Of a stretch of DNA of 64,000 bases, positions 21,425 to 32,256 are shown piece after piece. The stretch's first letter is position 1; each line of letters begins with the position of its first letter. The translations under genes were made by a program, and so were the position numbers. Under the pieces are notes generated by a model. That model did no database searches and was not told the origin of the DNA. It worked only from the letters and a program-made list of their open reading frames with translations. This DNA is from Rhynchopus sp. YZ270_cl-10 (Eukaryota > Euglenozoa > Diplonemea > Diplonemida > Diplonemidae). The DNA lies in contig OZ037836.1 of the NCBI GenBank assembly GCA_964035575.1, forward strand, positions 1,860,001-1,924,000. Reading direction: 5' to 3'.

Positions 21425-22244
21425 AGTACACGTTTGCCACTGAGTTTGTCTTCACTAATTTACTTTTTGTTGTGTGTTTTTGTTTGGAAGCGGCAACGCA
21501 TCGAGATGACGGGTGAGGGAACTGCACGAGACACTTTTTTGACAGCATTGGACAGCCATTTTGGGCTTTCTTTGCGAAAGGGGGCGTGAGGATGGGGAAA
21601 TCCGGGGAGTTTGGGTACTCTACAAAAAAGTGAGAAACAAAATCATGATACCTGCGAGCAGTGGATTATACAGAAAGCAAGGGGGGGATATATAAAGCCC
21701 TGCCTACTAGTAAACCAATACTACAGGTGTCAATAGCTATCTGCACCCACACAGGAAAAACGGGAAACGAAACAGGGGGTGAGAGTTTGTTGGTTTGTAC
21801 GTTTCTACCCAAATCAAAACCACATAGATGGTTTGCATTGCCTCTTGCAAAGAGCGACGACAAGGCAAAGAACTCACTCTTTTACAAGGGAATAAGGGTT
21901 CAATTTTTGCAACAACTTTTTCTTTTCTCTATTACCTGTGTCCCGAATAAGGAATACGTTGAAGGAGCATTTGAACAAGAGAAAACAAAAAGCTTGCGTT
22001 TCTTTTTATCTAACAATCTCCGCCCAAAACGTAAAACACCACCGTTCAAAATCAGAAATAGCTATTTTTTACCGACCAGAAAAGTCGTTTTCTTGATGAG
22101 TGTTTTCTGAGTGCACAACGTGCACAAACTCGATGCACATAACATAGATCTATTTTTCAAAAACACAGCAGAGATTTACACCACTGTAGCAACACAACCG
22201 AGGCAACTACACTACCCCAAGAATTTATCAAAAAAAAAAAAAAA
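21425..22244 (+). repeat. Cyclase-array spacer, copy A
   Basis: About 820 bp repeated almost base for base at 28727-29223 plus 30451-30770, where insertions interrupt it. A TATA-like gatatataaag lies near 21689. An open frame at 21661-22110 (149 codons) begins MDYTESKGGIYKALPTSK; I cannot recognise it, and its second copy is cut by an insertion, so it may not be a gene. Confidence 0.65.
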
Positions 22245-22288
22245 TAGTGGAGCACACTCTAGGGTGGCTACACTAATACAACCAAGTT
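22245..22288 (+). repeat. Conserved ~50-bp intergenic motif, copy 3, split by a hAT MITE
   Basis: Reads tagtggagcacactctaggg then tggctacactaatacaacca. The hAT-like insertion at 22289 splits it, and it continues after 22935 with ttcaaaa. Confidence 0.65.
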
Positions 22289-22927
22289 CAGGGTATTAGG
22301 GTGGTTAAAAAAACTGGTTTTGAAAACCAGTTTTTCCAAAAACTGGTTTTCAAAAAAAAAAAAAAAAACAGAGAAATCTGGAGGGGAAAAAAAAACCGAC
22401 ACTTTTCACCAGGCCTTTCTGTAAATGTCGTCCCCAGATTAGGGCGGACTCGATTTTTTTCCCCGCATTTTCCCCCCGCCTGGTAGAACCGTGGTTGAAC
22501 CACGGGAGTGCCATTTGGGAAATGGCTGTTCCTTGATTTTTTTTTGCCTGCGGCGCCATTTTTCATTTTTTGCTCCGCAAAAAAGGGTTCGTTTGAGTGG
22601 CTCTGTGGTGTAAAAAGCTAGATTTTTACACCGTACCCTCAAAATTTTTCGCCTGCGGCGCCATTTTATATTATTTTTTTGCCCCGCAAAAAAGAAAATA
22701 CAGTCCCTCTGTTCCCAATGTCTACCCTGGGTCAGCAGCGCCGAAAAATATTTTGAATCTGGATTCCTGGATAAGACACTGACCCCACCCCCGAAAAACC
22801 CGAAAAAGGTGACTGTGTCCGTCAACGGTGGAGGTTTTCGCCAGAAACACTAGTTTTTGCCGCCCAGGAGAGAAAACCAGAAAAACCAGTTTTTTCCGGG
22901 ATTTTGGATTTTCACCCTAATACCCTG
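22289..22927. mobile_element. hAT MITE with perfect TIR and 8-bp TSD
   Basis: The 15-bp perfect inverted ends CAGGGTATTAGGGTG are flanked by exact 8-bp duplications accaagtt (22281-22288 and 22928-22935). That combination is diagnostic of the hAT superfamily. At 639 bp it is non-autonomous. Internal gcctgcggcgccatttt stretches recur inverted at about 31155-31280. Confidence 0.88.
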
Positions 22928-22980
22928 ACCAAGTTTTCAAAAAAAAAAAAAAAAAACAGAACTCAGTCAGTCTAGGATAA

Positions 22981-24768
22981 ATGAACTGCCTCGATGCTGT
23001 ACTATCGCTGGACGGGTCGTTGTGCGCGAAGGAACGCAAAAAGCGCTCGATTGTGCTGTTCTTCGCTTTGGCTGGGATTGTCTTTCTTGTTGCTGGGGTG
23101 GGCGCACGCATGGGGAAGCCGATTCCCGCAGCTATCCTTGCTGTGTACATCACGTCATTTGTCGTGGTGCTGTACCTCCTTGGATGTGTTCTGTGCAAAA
23201 GGGAGCTGAGCCACAACCTAATTGTCACTGTATTGTACACTGTTAGTGTTGGCTTCTTCATAGTCGACCTGAACGCGCGGACCGTGGGCATCCAAACGTG
23301 GCCCCTCCTCGTCGTTGTTGTTGATTTGTTCTTGGTTCTGGAGGTGCCCGGGCAGTACACAACCGGGTTGGTGGCGTTCACTGTCTTCTGGTTGATTTTG
23401 ATGGCTGTAGAAGAAAGCTTTCGTTTCGGGATCTTCGACCTCCCAGGGCTGAATGAGCAGCACGGTGAGTTTGGGAGAAGAGCGCACTTTCTTGCAAGAA
23501 TGGACTGCGAGACGCTGCCGTGCCCGGTAAACTTCCCCCCAAGAACGTTGTTCACCGCACTGTCCGTTTTTGTAGTGGACTTCATGGCAACCCGAGGCTT
23601 CGCGAGGGAGGTGCTGAAGGAGCAGGCATCCATGGAGAAGACGATCAACACTGTGCAGGTCATTGCCTCGATGCTGGCACAGTATGACGTGGAGGGGGTG
23701 GCCAGCCTGCTGACGACACACGAGGCCGACCTCCCTGCTGCCATGACCGAAGCGCTTCGGCACCTAGAAGAGAACCTGCGCCTCTACAAAGCGTACCTCC
23801 CGATGACGTGCCTGCCCTTTCCCACTCATGAAGTGGCGCGCGGCGATGTTTTCGACCGTGGATTATCCTGTTCACGGTCGTCCTCGCTCGCTTCCTCCTT
23901 ATCCATCCAGCATCTTGTTTCGAGTCCTCGAGCCCTCGCATTGCCTCAGCTAGGCTTGAGTGCCGTCAAGGCAACGTTGTTAACGATAAATATAAAAGAC
24001 ACATATGCGATCTTGGAGGATGGAGGCACCCATTTTGCGGCGTTGTTCACGATGTTGCTGCAGCGTGTCATTGATGCGAGCGAATCGCAGAGGGGGATGG
24101 TCGATGTGTTTGTCGGCGACAGAGTACATTGCTCATTCAACACTACCCGGGTCTGCGCCAACCATGCGACATCAGCTCTGCACGCAGTATCAGCAGTGCT
24201 CGGAAATTCGATGGCAGTTGACGTCAATATGGGTGTCGCAACAGGAAACGTGCTGCGTGGTGATATGGGATGTGACGGAATGCGTCGCTTCAGCATGGTA
24301 GGTCCTCTGGTGCGTGATGTGCACGGCATGGAGAGGGCAGGGCGTACGCTTGGGTGTACCGTCGTGTGTAATAGGATATGCTTTTCAGATGCAGAGTGTG
24401 AGCATCAGTTACGTCTGTTGCCGTGCAGGGTGGAGGTGGACAGCGGGTGTGAGAAGGAGCACATTGCCGAGCTGCTTGAAACCTCCAACGACAACGACCC
24501 CGACGCAGACGAATGGATGTACATGATAGGCGGCCGCAGTGATTGGGACACATACAACGCAGTGGTGCGGAAGTACCTCAAAGGCAAGGCGTCTGCGCAG
24601 GACGTCATCGACGCTGCCTCTCAGGGTGTCTGTGCACAGAAACCCCTCAACGTTGTGCCCGGGTCGGTAAAAGGGGACCTCCTCTGTCTGCCGGTGCGCA
24701 CGGCGTGTACCTCACGGTATTCCACACTGGATGCGTCAGTGTCGGTCGTTTCTTCGCACGACAACTGA
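22981..24768 (+). CDS. Six-TM protein with class III cyclase-like domain, copy B
   Basis: 595 residues, tandem duplicate of the gene at 18833. The first 80 residues and most of the protein after about residue 210 are identical. Nearly all substitutions fall between residues 80 and 205, in the membrane/loop region (for example TASVGFYVMD against TVSVGFFIVD). This mosaic suggests gene conversion of both ends, or selection acting on the sensor part. The cyclase-like domain is the same, with the INIKD and FVGDR motifs. The tail differs: VVSSHDN, owing to an extra gtcg. The ATG follows the identical leader agaactcagtcagtctagg as in copy A. Confidence 0.8.
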   Translation: MNCLDAVLSLDGSLCAKERKKRSIVLFFALAGIVFLVAGVGARMGKPIPAAILAVYITSFVVVLYLLGCVLCKRELSHNLIVTVLYTVSVGFFIVDLNARTVGIQTWPLLVVVVDLFLVLEVPGQYTTGLVAFTVFWLILMAVEESFRFGIFDLPGLNEQHGEFGRRAHFLARMDCETLPCPVNFPPRTLFTALSVFVVDFMATRGFAREVLKEQASMEKTINTVQVIASMLAQYDVEGVASLLTTHEADLPAAMTEALRHLEENLRLYKAYLPMTCLPFPTHEVARGDVFDRGLSCSRSSSLASSLSIQHLVSSPRALALPQLGLSAVKATLLTINIKDTYAILEDGGTHFAALFTMLLQRVIDASESQRGMVDVFVGDRVHCSFNTTRVCANHATSALHAVSAVLGNSMAVDVNMGVATGNVLRGDMGCDGMRRFSMVGPLVRDVHGMERAGRTLGCTVVCNRICFSDAECEHQLRLLPCRVEVDSGCEKEHIAELLETSNDNDPDADEWMYMIGGRSDWDTYNAVVRKYLKGKASAQDVIDAASQGVCAQKPLNVVPGSVKGDLLCLPVRTACTSRYSTLDASVSVVSSHDN

Positions 24769-24786
24769 GGGTTTTTGAAAATGGGT

Positions 24787-26059
24787 CAGTCCATAAACCA
24801 CCCCCCCCAAAAGGTAACCTGGGGTCCTTATTTTTATTTCATCTGGGTTCTACTGGGACTTTCTCCCCGATTTTTTTTTTAATGAACTCAGAGTTAAGTT
24901 TCTGGGTTCAATAAAAAAAACGACGAGCAAAAAGTCCAATTGGAAATATGATGGATACCCCCCGAGAGCAAAATAAACCAACGGTAAAAATTGGTACCCT
25001 TGGTTTCCTATAGGTTCCTATAGGAAACCTACATTTTCCCATAATTTCCCACACAACTTACTTGACAACAGGATGAAAACAAATACAAAAATGGCAAAAG
25101 TGAGTAAAACCGTGCAAGGGGCACTGGACTTTGCTAGGGCTCTGGGGGAAACGCAGTTCTCAGGGGAGAGACTCGCAAGGAGGTTCTTGCCTACGCGAAG
25201 GCACGCAGTTGTTACCGTAGGGGTTTCCGGGAAGACGTGTGGTTCAAAGCTTTATGGAAAGCGAGAGGAATATCCCTCATCCTTCACAGGAAGAACACCA
25301 CCCGTGAGGGACGCGCGGTCCAACTGTATTTCTGCAGTAACCTGGATGAGTGTGTGGGTGCCATCAGAAGGTACGGAGGGGTGAACAACGCGTATTTACC
25401 CCTTACAGCAAGGAGAATGGCAGCGGCGTCGTTGTCCGTGCCTCCAAACACGCGGAAGGCTTGTGCAAAACGTACCTTCTGATGGCACCCACACACTCAT
25501 CCAGGTTACTGCAGAAATACAGTTGGACCGCGCGTCCCTCACGGGTGGTGTTCTTCCTGTGAAGGATGAGGGATATTCCTCTCGCTTTCCATAAAGCTTT
25601 GAACCACACGTCTTCCCGGAAACCCCTACGGTAACAACTGCGTGCCTTCGCGTAGGCAAGAACCTCCTTGCGAGTCTCTCCCCTGAGAACTGCGTTTCCC
25701 CCAGAGCCCTAGCAAAGTCCAGTGCCCCTTGCACGGTTTTACTCACTTTTGCCATTTTTGTATTTGTTTTCATCCTGTTGTCAAGTAAGTTGTGTGGGAA
25801 ATTATGGGAAAATGTAGGTTTCCTATAGGAACCTATAGGAAACCAAGGGTACCAATTTTTACCGTTGGTTTATTTTGCTCTCGGGGGGTATCCATCATAT
25901 TTCCAATTGGACTTTTTGCTCGTCGTTTTTTTTATTGAACCCAGAAACTTAACTCTGAGTTCATTAAAAAAAAAATCGGGGAGAAAGTCCCAGTAGAACC
26001 CAGATGAAATAAAAATAAGGACCCCAGGTTACCTTTTGGGGGGGGTGGTTTATGGACTG
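24787..26059. mobile_element. Foldback palindrome, 589-bp arms
   Basis: The left arm 24787-25375 and right arm 25471-26059 are reverse complements with no net length difference, around a 95-bp centre. The outer ends are cagtccataaacc and its complement. The arms encode the same open frame on opposite strands (starting MKTNTKMAKVSKTVQGAL at 25073 + and 25773 -), so neither can be taken as a gene. Compared with copy A, 24770-26064 is inserted after the cyclase stop. A foldback transposon or inverted-duplicate assembly artefact are the options. Confidence 0.75.
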
Positions 26060-27149
26060 TGCCAAATAGAAAAAAAAAAATGGAGTAAAAAAAAAAAAAA
26101 AAGTACACGTTTGCAGGGTTCTATACAGCATTCCGCCCACGAGGGGCTGGCTCGGTCAGAATCGGTTTGACTCGGTCAGCCCAAAAAAAAATTTTCCCCC
26201 CTCCACAGGGAATTATATCATACATTCCATGGTTCTCCGTATAGAAAAGCCTGTTTTTGGAGCCACTTTAAAGTGATAAAAAATCCGCCAAAAAAATCGT
26301 GCGACCCCGGAATTTTTTCAGATCGATCCGGAAATTCACTGCCGCCCATTTTTGGGGGTCAACAATTCACGACTTAAGTCGTAAATGGAACTGTCCGTGG
26401 ACACATGGTTTTTATAAAATTTTTCCCCCGATTTTTTTCCCGATTTTTATTTATTTGGAAAGATCGGTTACGAAAACGTTCAATTCCGGGGTCGCACGAT
26501 TTTTTTTATGCCTCTGTGGCTGGTTAGGTGATTTTTGGCTGTGGTACCCCCTTTGGGAACATTTCTATGCAGGTTTCTTAAGGACTTCCTTAAGAAAACC
26601 TCCTCTTTGGGTCGCAACACAGTGGCGTTTGTAAATTGATTTCTTTTTGGATAAAGTTTTCGGTTTTTGTTTCCTTGGATTTATTTTTTACAAATCCTTC
26701 AATTCGGACACATTTTTTATCCCGGAAACACACTCCACGGTACGCAACTTTTGGTGGAGCCGACCCCCTTTTATGCACCGAAATCCCTATACGTTACTGT
26801 ATAAAGACCCGTGGAGCCACTTTAAAATGACTTCTACTCCACGAAAGTGGTCGATTTTTTTTATGGTGAAAAGCGGGGAGCTCGGAAATTCACTGCCGCT
26901 GGTTTTCAGGGGGGAAAAATTACATGTCACACACCCACCTCACCGAGAGCCAAAACAGAAATACGCTCGCCTTGATATTTTTTTTTGAAAAAAAATTTTT
27001 TTTTCTGGATTTTTATTTCGTTGGATCCGGCCGTTTCGAAACGTTCAATTGCGGGGTCGGACGATCAAAAATATGCATCTCACATTTCTGAGTGCAAAAT
27101 ATGAAAAAGTATACGGAGAACCATGGAATGTATGATATAGGTTTTGGGG

Positions 27150-27760
27150 TTTTTCGCTGAAACTCGTCGAGCCCGGGTCCCCAACCCAGCTCAAGTTGGG
27201 GGCCTCCGGCGGAAAGTGAGAATTCCTCGGTTATCCAACTGCGGAGTTCGGCACTTCATTGAAGCAATTCGTGCACCAGGCACAAGTGTGTCTGTAGCCT
27301 CAGTACATTTATAACAAAGAAAGGGCGGGCACGGCACCCAAAGCGAAGCCACGGTACGCAACATTTCTAAAAAAAAGTTGACACAAAACGGCACTGTCGC
27401 TGGTAATTGTGGTCAGCTTCCGTAATTTTACTCCCCTGTTTTTCTAAAACGAAAGTTTCTGGCGAATCCACGGTACGCAACATTTCTAAAAATTGCGCTT
27501 AAAATTGCACATTTTTACTGCAAAAGTATATCATGGGAAGGGTGGGTTGCAATCTTGCGCCGCAGGCGCACGGTACGCTACTTTTATTATTTCGCCATGC
27601 TGCATGCTTCCTTTTCCTTCGGCGTTTGACCAATTGAGTCGCGTTTTGGCTGTGACGGGTCACTTTGTTCATGAGGCCATTTCTGGTCACTCTCAGAGGC
27701 TAGTGTGAGGTACCAAAATTTCCACCCCAAGACTTGGAAAAAAAATCTGAGATTTATAAA
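27150..27760 (-). mobile_element. TIR-bounded repeat element, inverted copy 2
   Basis: The stretch from cccgggtccccaacccagct through gcgccgcaggcgcacggtac is the reverse complement of 2880-3190, with divergence. It is nested inside the 26114-28726 element. Confidence 0.6.
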
Positions 27761-28079
27761 AAAAAAAAAAAAAAAACGGCTGACCCAGAGCTCGCGCTAA
27801 AGTCCATCCCTCATCCCGGGATTTTTGGGGGTTTTGGTAGGAACGTTTTTTTTTTGCAGTACGGGGATTTCATTAAGAAACCAGAAGTTCTAATATTGTT
27901 GAGTAAGACCACCACATAGTGGACTTGCATATACATGTGACCCCGCCGTGGAACGCAATTGGCTCGGAAAGTCAAAAGAAAGAGGAGAAAAAAGAAAAGG
28001 AAAAAAAAAAAAAAAGTTGGTTACCGTGCGCCTGCGGCGCTGCCTGTTCCCTTCCAGTTTCTACAGGCAAACACTTGCC

Positions 28080-28560
28080 CCCTTTACCTTACACTGACGG
28101 GTTTTGACCAAAACCAAGAACTTGTCCATTTCGGCAAATTGACCCCACCACAGAACGGACGAATTCCGGAAATGCAAATGCCGGTGTTTTCGCGCATTTT
28201 CATGTTGCAAGACGTTCAGGATCAGGGAGAGAAAATCTGGTTGTGGGATTTACATTGGCCCTCTTTACCCACATGGATTTTGACCAAAACCAAAAAATTG
28301 GCCATTTCGGCAAAGTGACCCCACCACAGCGCGGACGGATTCCGGAAATTCCAATCGCGGTATGTTTTGGGGCTGAAAACCCACTGATTTTCAGGAGAAA
28401 AATTGCTTCCAAATCTCGGAATTTTCCGAATTTTCCTGAAAATGACCCTTGTTTACGAGTATGGGTTCATATTTTGCGAAAATTTAAGTCACTAAAATTT
28501 TGTCCATTTTTCCGTATATACCCCACCACAAGCCGGGATTGGCCCGGAAATGCCACAAAA
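28080..28560 (+). repeat. Dispersed ttgaccccaccacag repeats
   Basis: Successive degenerate ~100-170-bp units with core ccatttcggcaaattgaccc then caccacag. Further copies are at 29440, 29700, 49905 (-), 50090 (-), 50260 (-), 50485 (-), 51490, 52070 and 52385. Confidence 0.65.
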
Positions 28561-28726
28561 CGGGGTTTCCGGGCCTCCCCAGCTAACCTTTTCAAGGAAC
28601 GTTTTTCCGTACCCGAAATCCATTTTTTCCCCATTTTTTCCCATAATTAGCGCGACCACTGGGCTGACCGAGTCAACGTCTGACTCGGTCAGACCGACCG
28701 AGTGACCGGACCTGTATAGAACCCTG

Positions 28727-29223
28727 CGTTTGCCACTGAGTTTGTCTTCACTAATTTACTTTTTGTTGTGTGTTTTTGTTTGGAAGCGGCAACGCATCGA
28801 GATGACGGGTGAGGGAACTGCACGAGACACTTTTTTGACAGCATTGGACAGCCATTTTGGGCTTTCTTTGCGAAAGGGGGCGTGAGGATGGGGAAATCCG
28901 GGGAGTTTGGGTACTCTACAAAAAAGTGAGAAACAAAATCATGATACCTGCGAGCAGTGGATTATACAGAAAGCAAGGGGGGGATATATAAAGCCCTGCC
29001 TACTAGTAAACCAATACTACAGGTGTCAATAGCTATCTGCACCCACACAGGAAAAACGGGAAACGAAACAGGGGGTGAGAGTTTGTTGGTTTGTACGTTT
29101 CTACCCAAATCAAAACCACATAGATGGTTTGCATTGCCTCTTGCAAAGAGCGACGACAAGGCAAAGAACTCACTCTTTTACAAGGGAATAAGGGTTCAAT
29201 TTTTGCAACAGCTTTTTCTTTTC
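28727..29223 (+). repeat. Cyclase-array spacer, copy B (first part)
   Basis: Near-identical to the start of spacer A (from 21431). The 149-codon frame of copy A is cut here by the insertion at 29224. The shared region resumes at 30451 and ends near 30770. Confidence 0.7.
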
Positions 29224-30450
29224 TTTTTTCAACCTACCTTCCTTCACCCCCCCTGTAAGGGTAACCGTAGGTGAAGTAAGGTATAGTATTGAAATCGATG
29301 TGGGGGGGGAGTAAAGGGTCAATTTTACAAAACCAGATTTTGAGGAAAAGTTTGGCCAAAAATGGGCCCCACGTATAAGCAACCGGGCTCATATTTCTCA
29401 AAATTTAAGTGGTCAAAAAATTGTCCAATTTTCGAGATTGACCCCACCACTGCACGGGCGGAGCCCAAAAATGCAAATAAGGACCCTTTTTCAACCTACC
29501 TTCCTTCACCCCCCCTGTAAGGGTAACCGTAGGTGAAGTAAGGTATAGTATTGAAATCGATGTGGGGGGGGAGTAAAGGGTCAATTTTACAAAACCAGAT
29601 TTTGAGGAAAAGTTTGGCCAAAAATGGGCCCCACGTATAAGCAACCGGGCTCATATTTCTCAAAATTTAAGTGGTCAAAAAATTGTCCAATTTTCGAGAT
29701 TGACCCCACCACTGCACGGGCGGAGCCCAAAAATGCAAATAAGGACCCTTTTTAATTTGTTCTCTTGAAATATGTAATTTCATATTTTCGCGAAAAAAAA
29801 TAAGACTGATCCTACAAGGGTTGAAGGAAGGTGGTTGAAAATTACAATAACAACAAGAACAAGTAATTGCTAAGAAAACAAACGGGTGTGCTGTGGAAAA
29901 CTCCGCGCGATTTTCGAAACCACCATAGCATCCTGGCGATTTGCTGTAGGTGCTGATGTGCCTGGTGTGATCGACGTGTTGTCGTCTGTGCATTCTGTGC
30001 TTCTTCCACACTGCTCCAACGACGACGACACTGCGTGGGACCCTGTGGACAAAAACGAGCTGGAACACGCCGAGCCTGCCGAGCCGACGTCCAACAACGC
30101 TATCGATCAGATGGTGCTGGATGAAGAGGACAGCCCCCCTTCTTGAACGTTTCATCAGATGCAGGCGTCCAGTGGGTCTGGCAGCGTACGAAGAGCGTTA
30201 ACATACCTGCTGAAGAGCAGAGTGCTGGGTGTTTGAATGAAAGTTGTTGTTTTTGCTTGAGCAGAGTGCTGGGTGTGTTGTAGATAATTTCTATAGGGTG
30301 GAGTTCCACAGCACACCCCGTTTTTTTTCCCGATAGCAATTACTTGTTTTCAGTTGCAAAAAAAAAAAAACAAAAAAATAAAGACAAAAAAAGAGGAGAC
30401 GACGCTGGTGGACAAAACTCCATCTTTTGATTGAAATAATATCTTAATCA
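29224..30450. mobile_element. Composite insertion in spacer B
   Basis: 1227 bp absent from spacer A, flanked by cttttc on both sides. It consists of two tandem 262-bp units (29230-29491 and 29492-29753) followed by a separate ~500-bp element (29851-30356) with about 50-bp imperfect inverted ends containing acaagtaattgct and gtgtgctgtgg. A short + frame at 29886-30146 (Asp/Glu-rich end DEEDSPPS) is not recognised. Confidence 0.65.
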
Positions 30451-30770
30451 CTTTTCTCTATTACCTGTGTCCCGAATAAGGAATACGTTGAAGGAGCACT
30501 TGAACAAGAGAAAACAAAAAGCTTGCGTTTCTTTTTATCTAACAATCTCCGCCCAAAACGTAAAACACCACCGTTCAAAATCAGAAATAGCTATTTTTTA
30601 CCGACCAGAAAAAGTCGTTTTCTTGACGAGTGTTTTTCTGAGTGCACAACGTGCGCAAACTCGATGCTCATAACATAGATCTATTTTTCAAAAACACAGC
30701 AGAGATTTGCACAAAACTGTAGCAACACAAACCGAGGCAACTACACTACTCCAATAATTTATCAAAAAAA
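30451..30770 (+). repeat. Cyclase-array spacer, copy B (second part)
   Basis: Matches 21930-22236 of spacer A, ending at the gcaactacactactccaata segment. The expected next cyclase copy is absent. Confidence 0.65.
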
Positions 30771-30801
30771 AGAGGGGCAAAAAGAATTATAGGTCAATGG
30801 A

Positions 30802-31567
30802 GGTACCCTAACTGTTCGGTCCAATTCGGTGTAATTCGGTCCATTTCGTTTTTTTTTTTTTTCGCAAAGGGAAATTTCAGGGTCCTAGCTTGGTTTTGAA
30901 AAAAAATGCCAAATCTGGGTCAGAATTTTTTTTTTGGGTCAGCAGAGGTTTTGGGCCTTGGGGGGCTTGTCTTGGCTTTTTTGGGTTTTCCGAGCTCTAC
31001 CCTCACTGTGGTGGGGTCATTTCAGAAAAATGGACAAGTTCTTGACTGATACAAATTTTGGTCACTACGACTCGTGAGTTGTTCACAACGTTAAATGGAA
31101 CGCTACTACAACCTTAAAAATCACTCCCGTTCATAGATCACCCAACACAAAATATATAAAATGGCGCCGCAGGCGAAAAAAATTACGGTACGGTGAAAAA
31201 ATGTAGCTTTTTACACCACAGAGTCACTCTACGAACCCTTTTTTGCGGAGCAAAAAAGGGAAAATGGCGCCGCAGGCAAAAAAAAAATTGGGTCCAGCCC
31301 TGGACGGTGCCGGATTTTTTTGTCGATATTTTTTTCTTACCCAGAAAAGGTGGTGGGCCCCCCAAAGAGGGGGGAAAAATCAGAATTTCCCAATTTCCAA
31401 ATTAATTAATTCCCTTTTTTTTTTTTTTCGTGGGTCGCGACCCAGGCACTTGGGTCAGCTTGACCCACTGACCCAGGCAAGCTAGGACTCTGGGAAATTT
31501 CCCCTTGTACCAGAAAAACCGAAAAAAACGAAATGAAAACCGAAAAAAACCGAAATGTTAGGGTACC
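30802..31567. mobile_element. 766-bp element with ~90-bp imperfect TIRs
   Basis: The arms 30802-30891 and 31478-31567 are inverted relatives. Both begin ggtaccctaac and share gggaaatttc and tcctagcttg. Host-flank duplication is unclear. The interior holds inverted cctgcggcgccatttt segments shared with the 22289 MITE. Confidence 0.6.
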
Positions 31568-32256
31568 TTTTTTGGTCGATTTCGTTTTTTTTCCAAAGGG
31601 GGGACCCTTTGGTCGCCGAAATTCCCCAGCCAAATTTGGTCGCAAAATCGGCCGATTTTTCAAAAATCTCAAAAAAAAAAATTTTTTTTTCACAAGTGTT
31701 TTTGAGGCCTGCTCACTACACCCTAGGCACCCTTCTGAGACCAAAAAGTCCAAAAAAGCATGAATTGGGCTGTTTTGAGCATCTAGAGTTTATTCCCCAG
31801 CCATTTTCTGTACCACCAGTGCATTTTGTATGGGCCAGCGCCTTGTCAAAAAATCGAAAAATCTCAAAAAAAAAAAATCCAAATTTTTTTTTTCACAAGT
31901 GTTTTTGAGGCCTGCTCACTACACCCTAGGCACCCTTCTGAGACCAAAAAGTCAAAAAAAGCATGAATTGGGCTGTTTTGAGCATCTAGAGTTTATTCCC
32001 CAGCCATTTTCTGTACCACCAGTGCACTTTGTATGGGCCAGCGCCTTGTCGAAAAATCGAAAAATCTCAAAAAAAAAAATTTTTTTTTCGGGAAAATTTC
32101 GACCACTGAGGTGGGTCTTTGGGCACCAAAAAATGCAAAAAAAATGCAAAAATCGGGTGTTTTGACCATCTGTGGTTACACAAAACACACTTCTGTGTAC
32201 AAGCCTACACCAATACAGTGGTAATACAAGGCGATTTTTGACCAAAAAAAATTTTT

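Larger units (their letters stand above)
26114..28726. mobile_element. 2.6-kb hAT-like composite element
   Basis: The ends CAGGGTTCTATACAG and CTGTATAGAACCCTG are perfect 15-bp inverted repeats flanked by cgtttg on both sides. Spacer copy A (21425-21445) shows the empty site acacgtttgccactgag. Subterminal gactcggtcag repeats are present at both ends. Inside are nested repeats: an inverted pair at 26211-26243/27108-27141, an inverted copy of the 2612 element, and 28080-28560 repeats. CAGGG ends suggest hAT, although the duplication appears as 6 rather than 8 bp. Confidence 0.7.

Noticed and set aside
21661-22110. 149-codon frame in the cyclase spacer as a real gene.
   Set aside because: No recognisable domain; its second copy is cut by an insertion; identity at the DNA level is explained by the tandem duplication.
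25073-25773. Identical open frames on both strands (MKTNTKMAKVSKTVQGAL start).
   Set aside because: They are the two arms of one palindrome, so they are a single sequence seen twice; no recognisable family.
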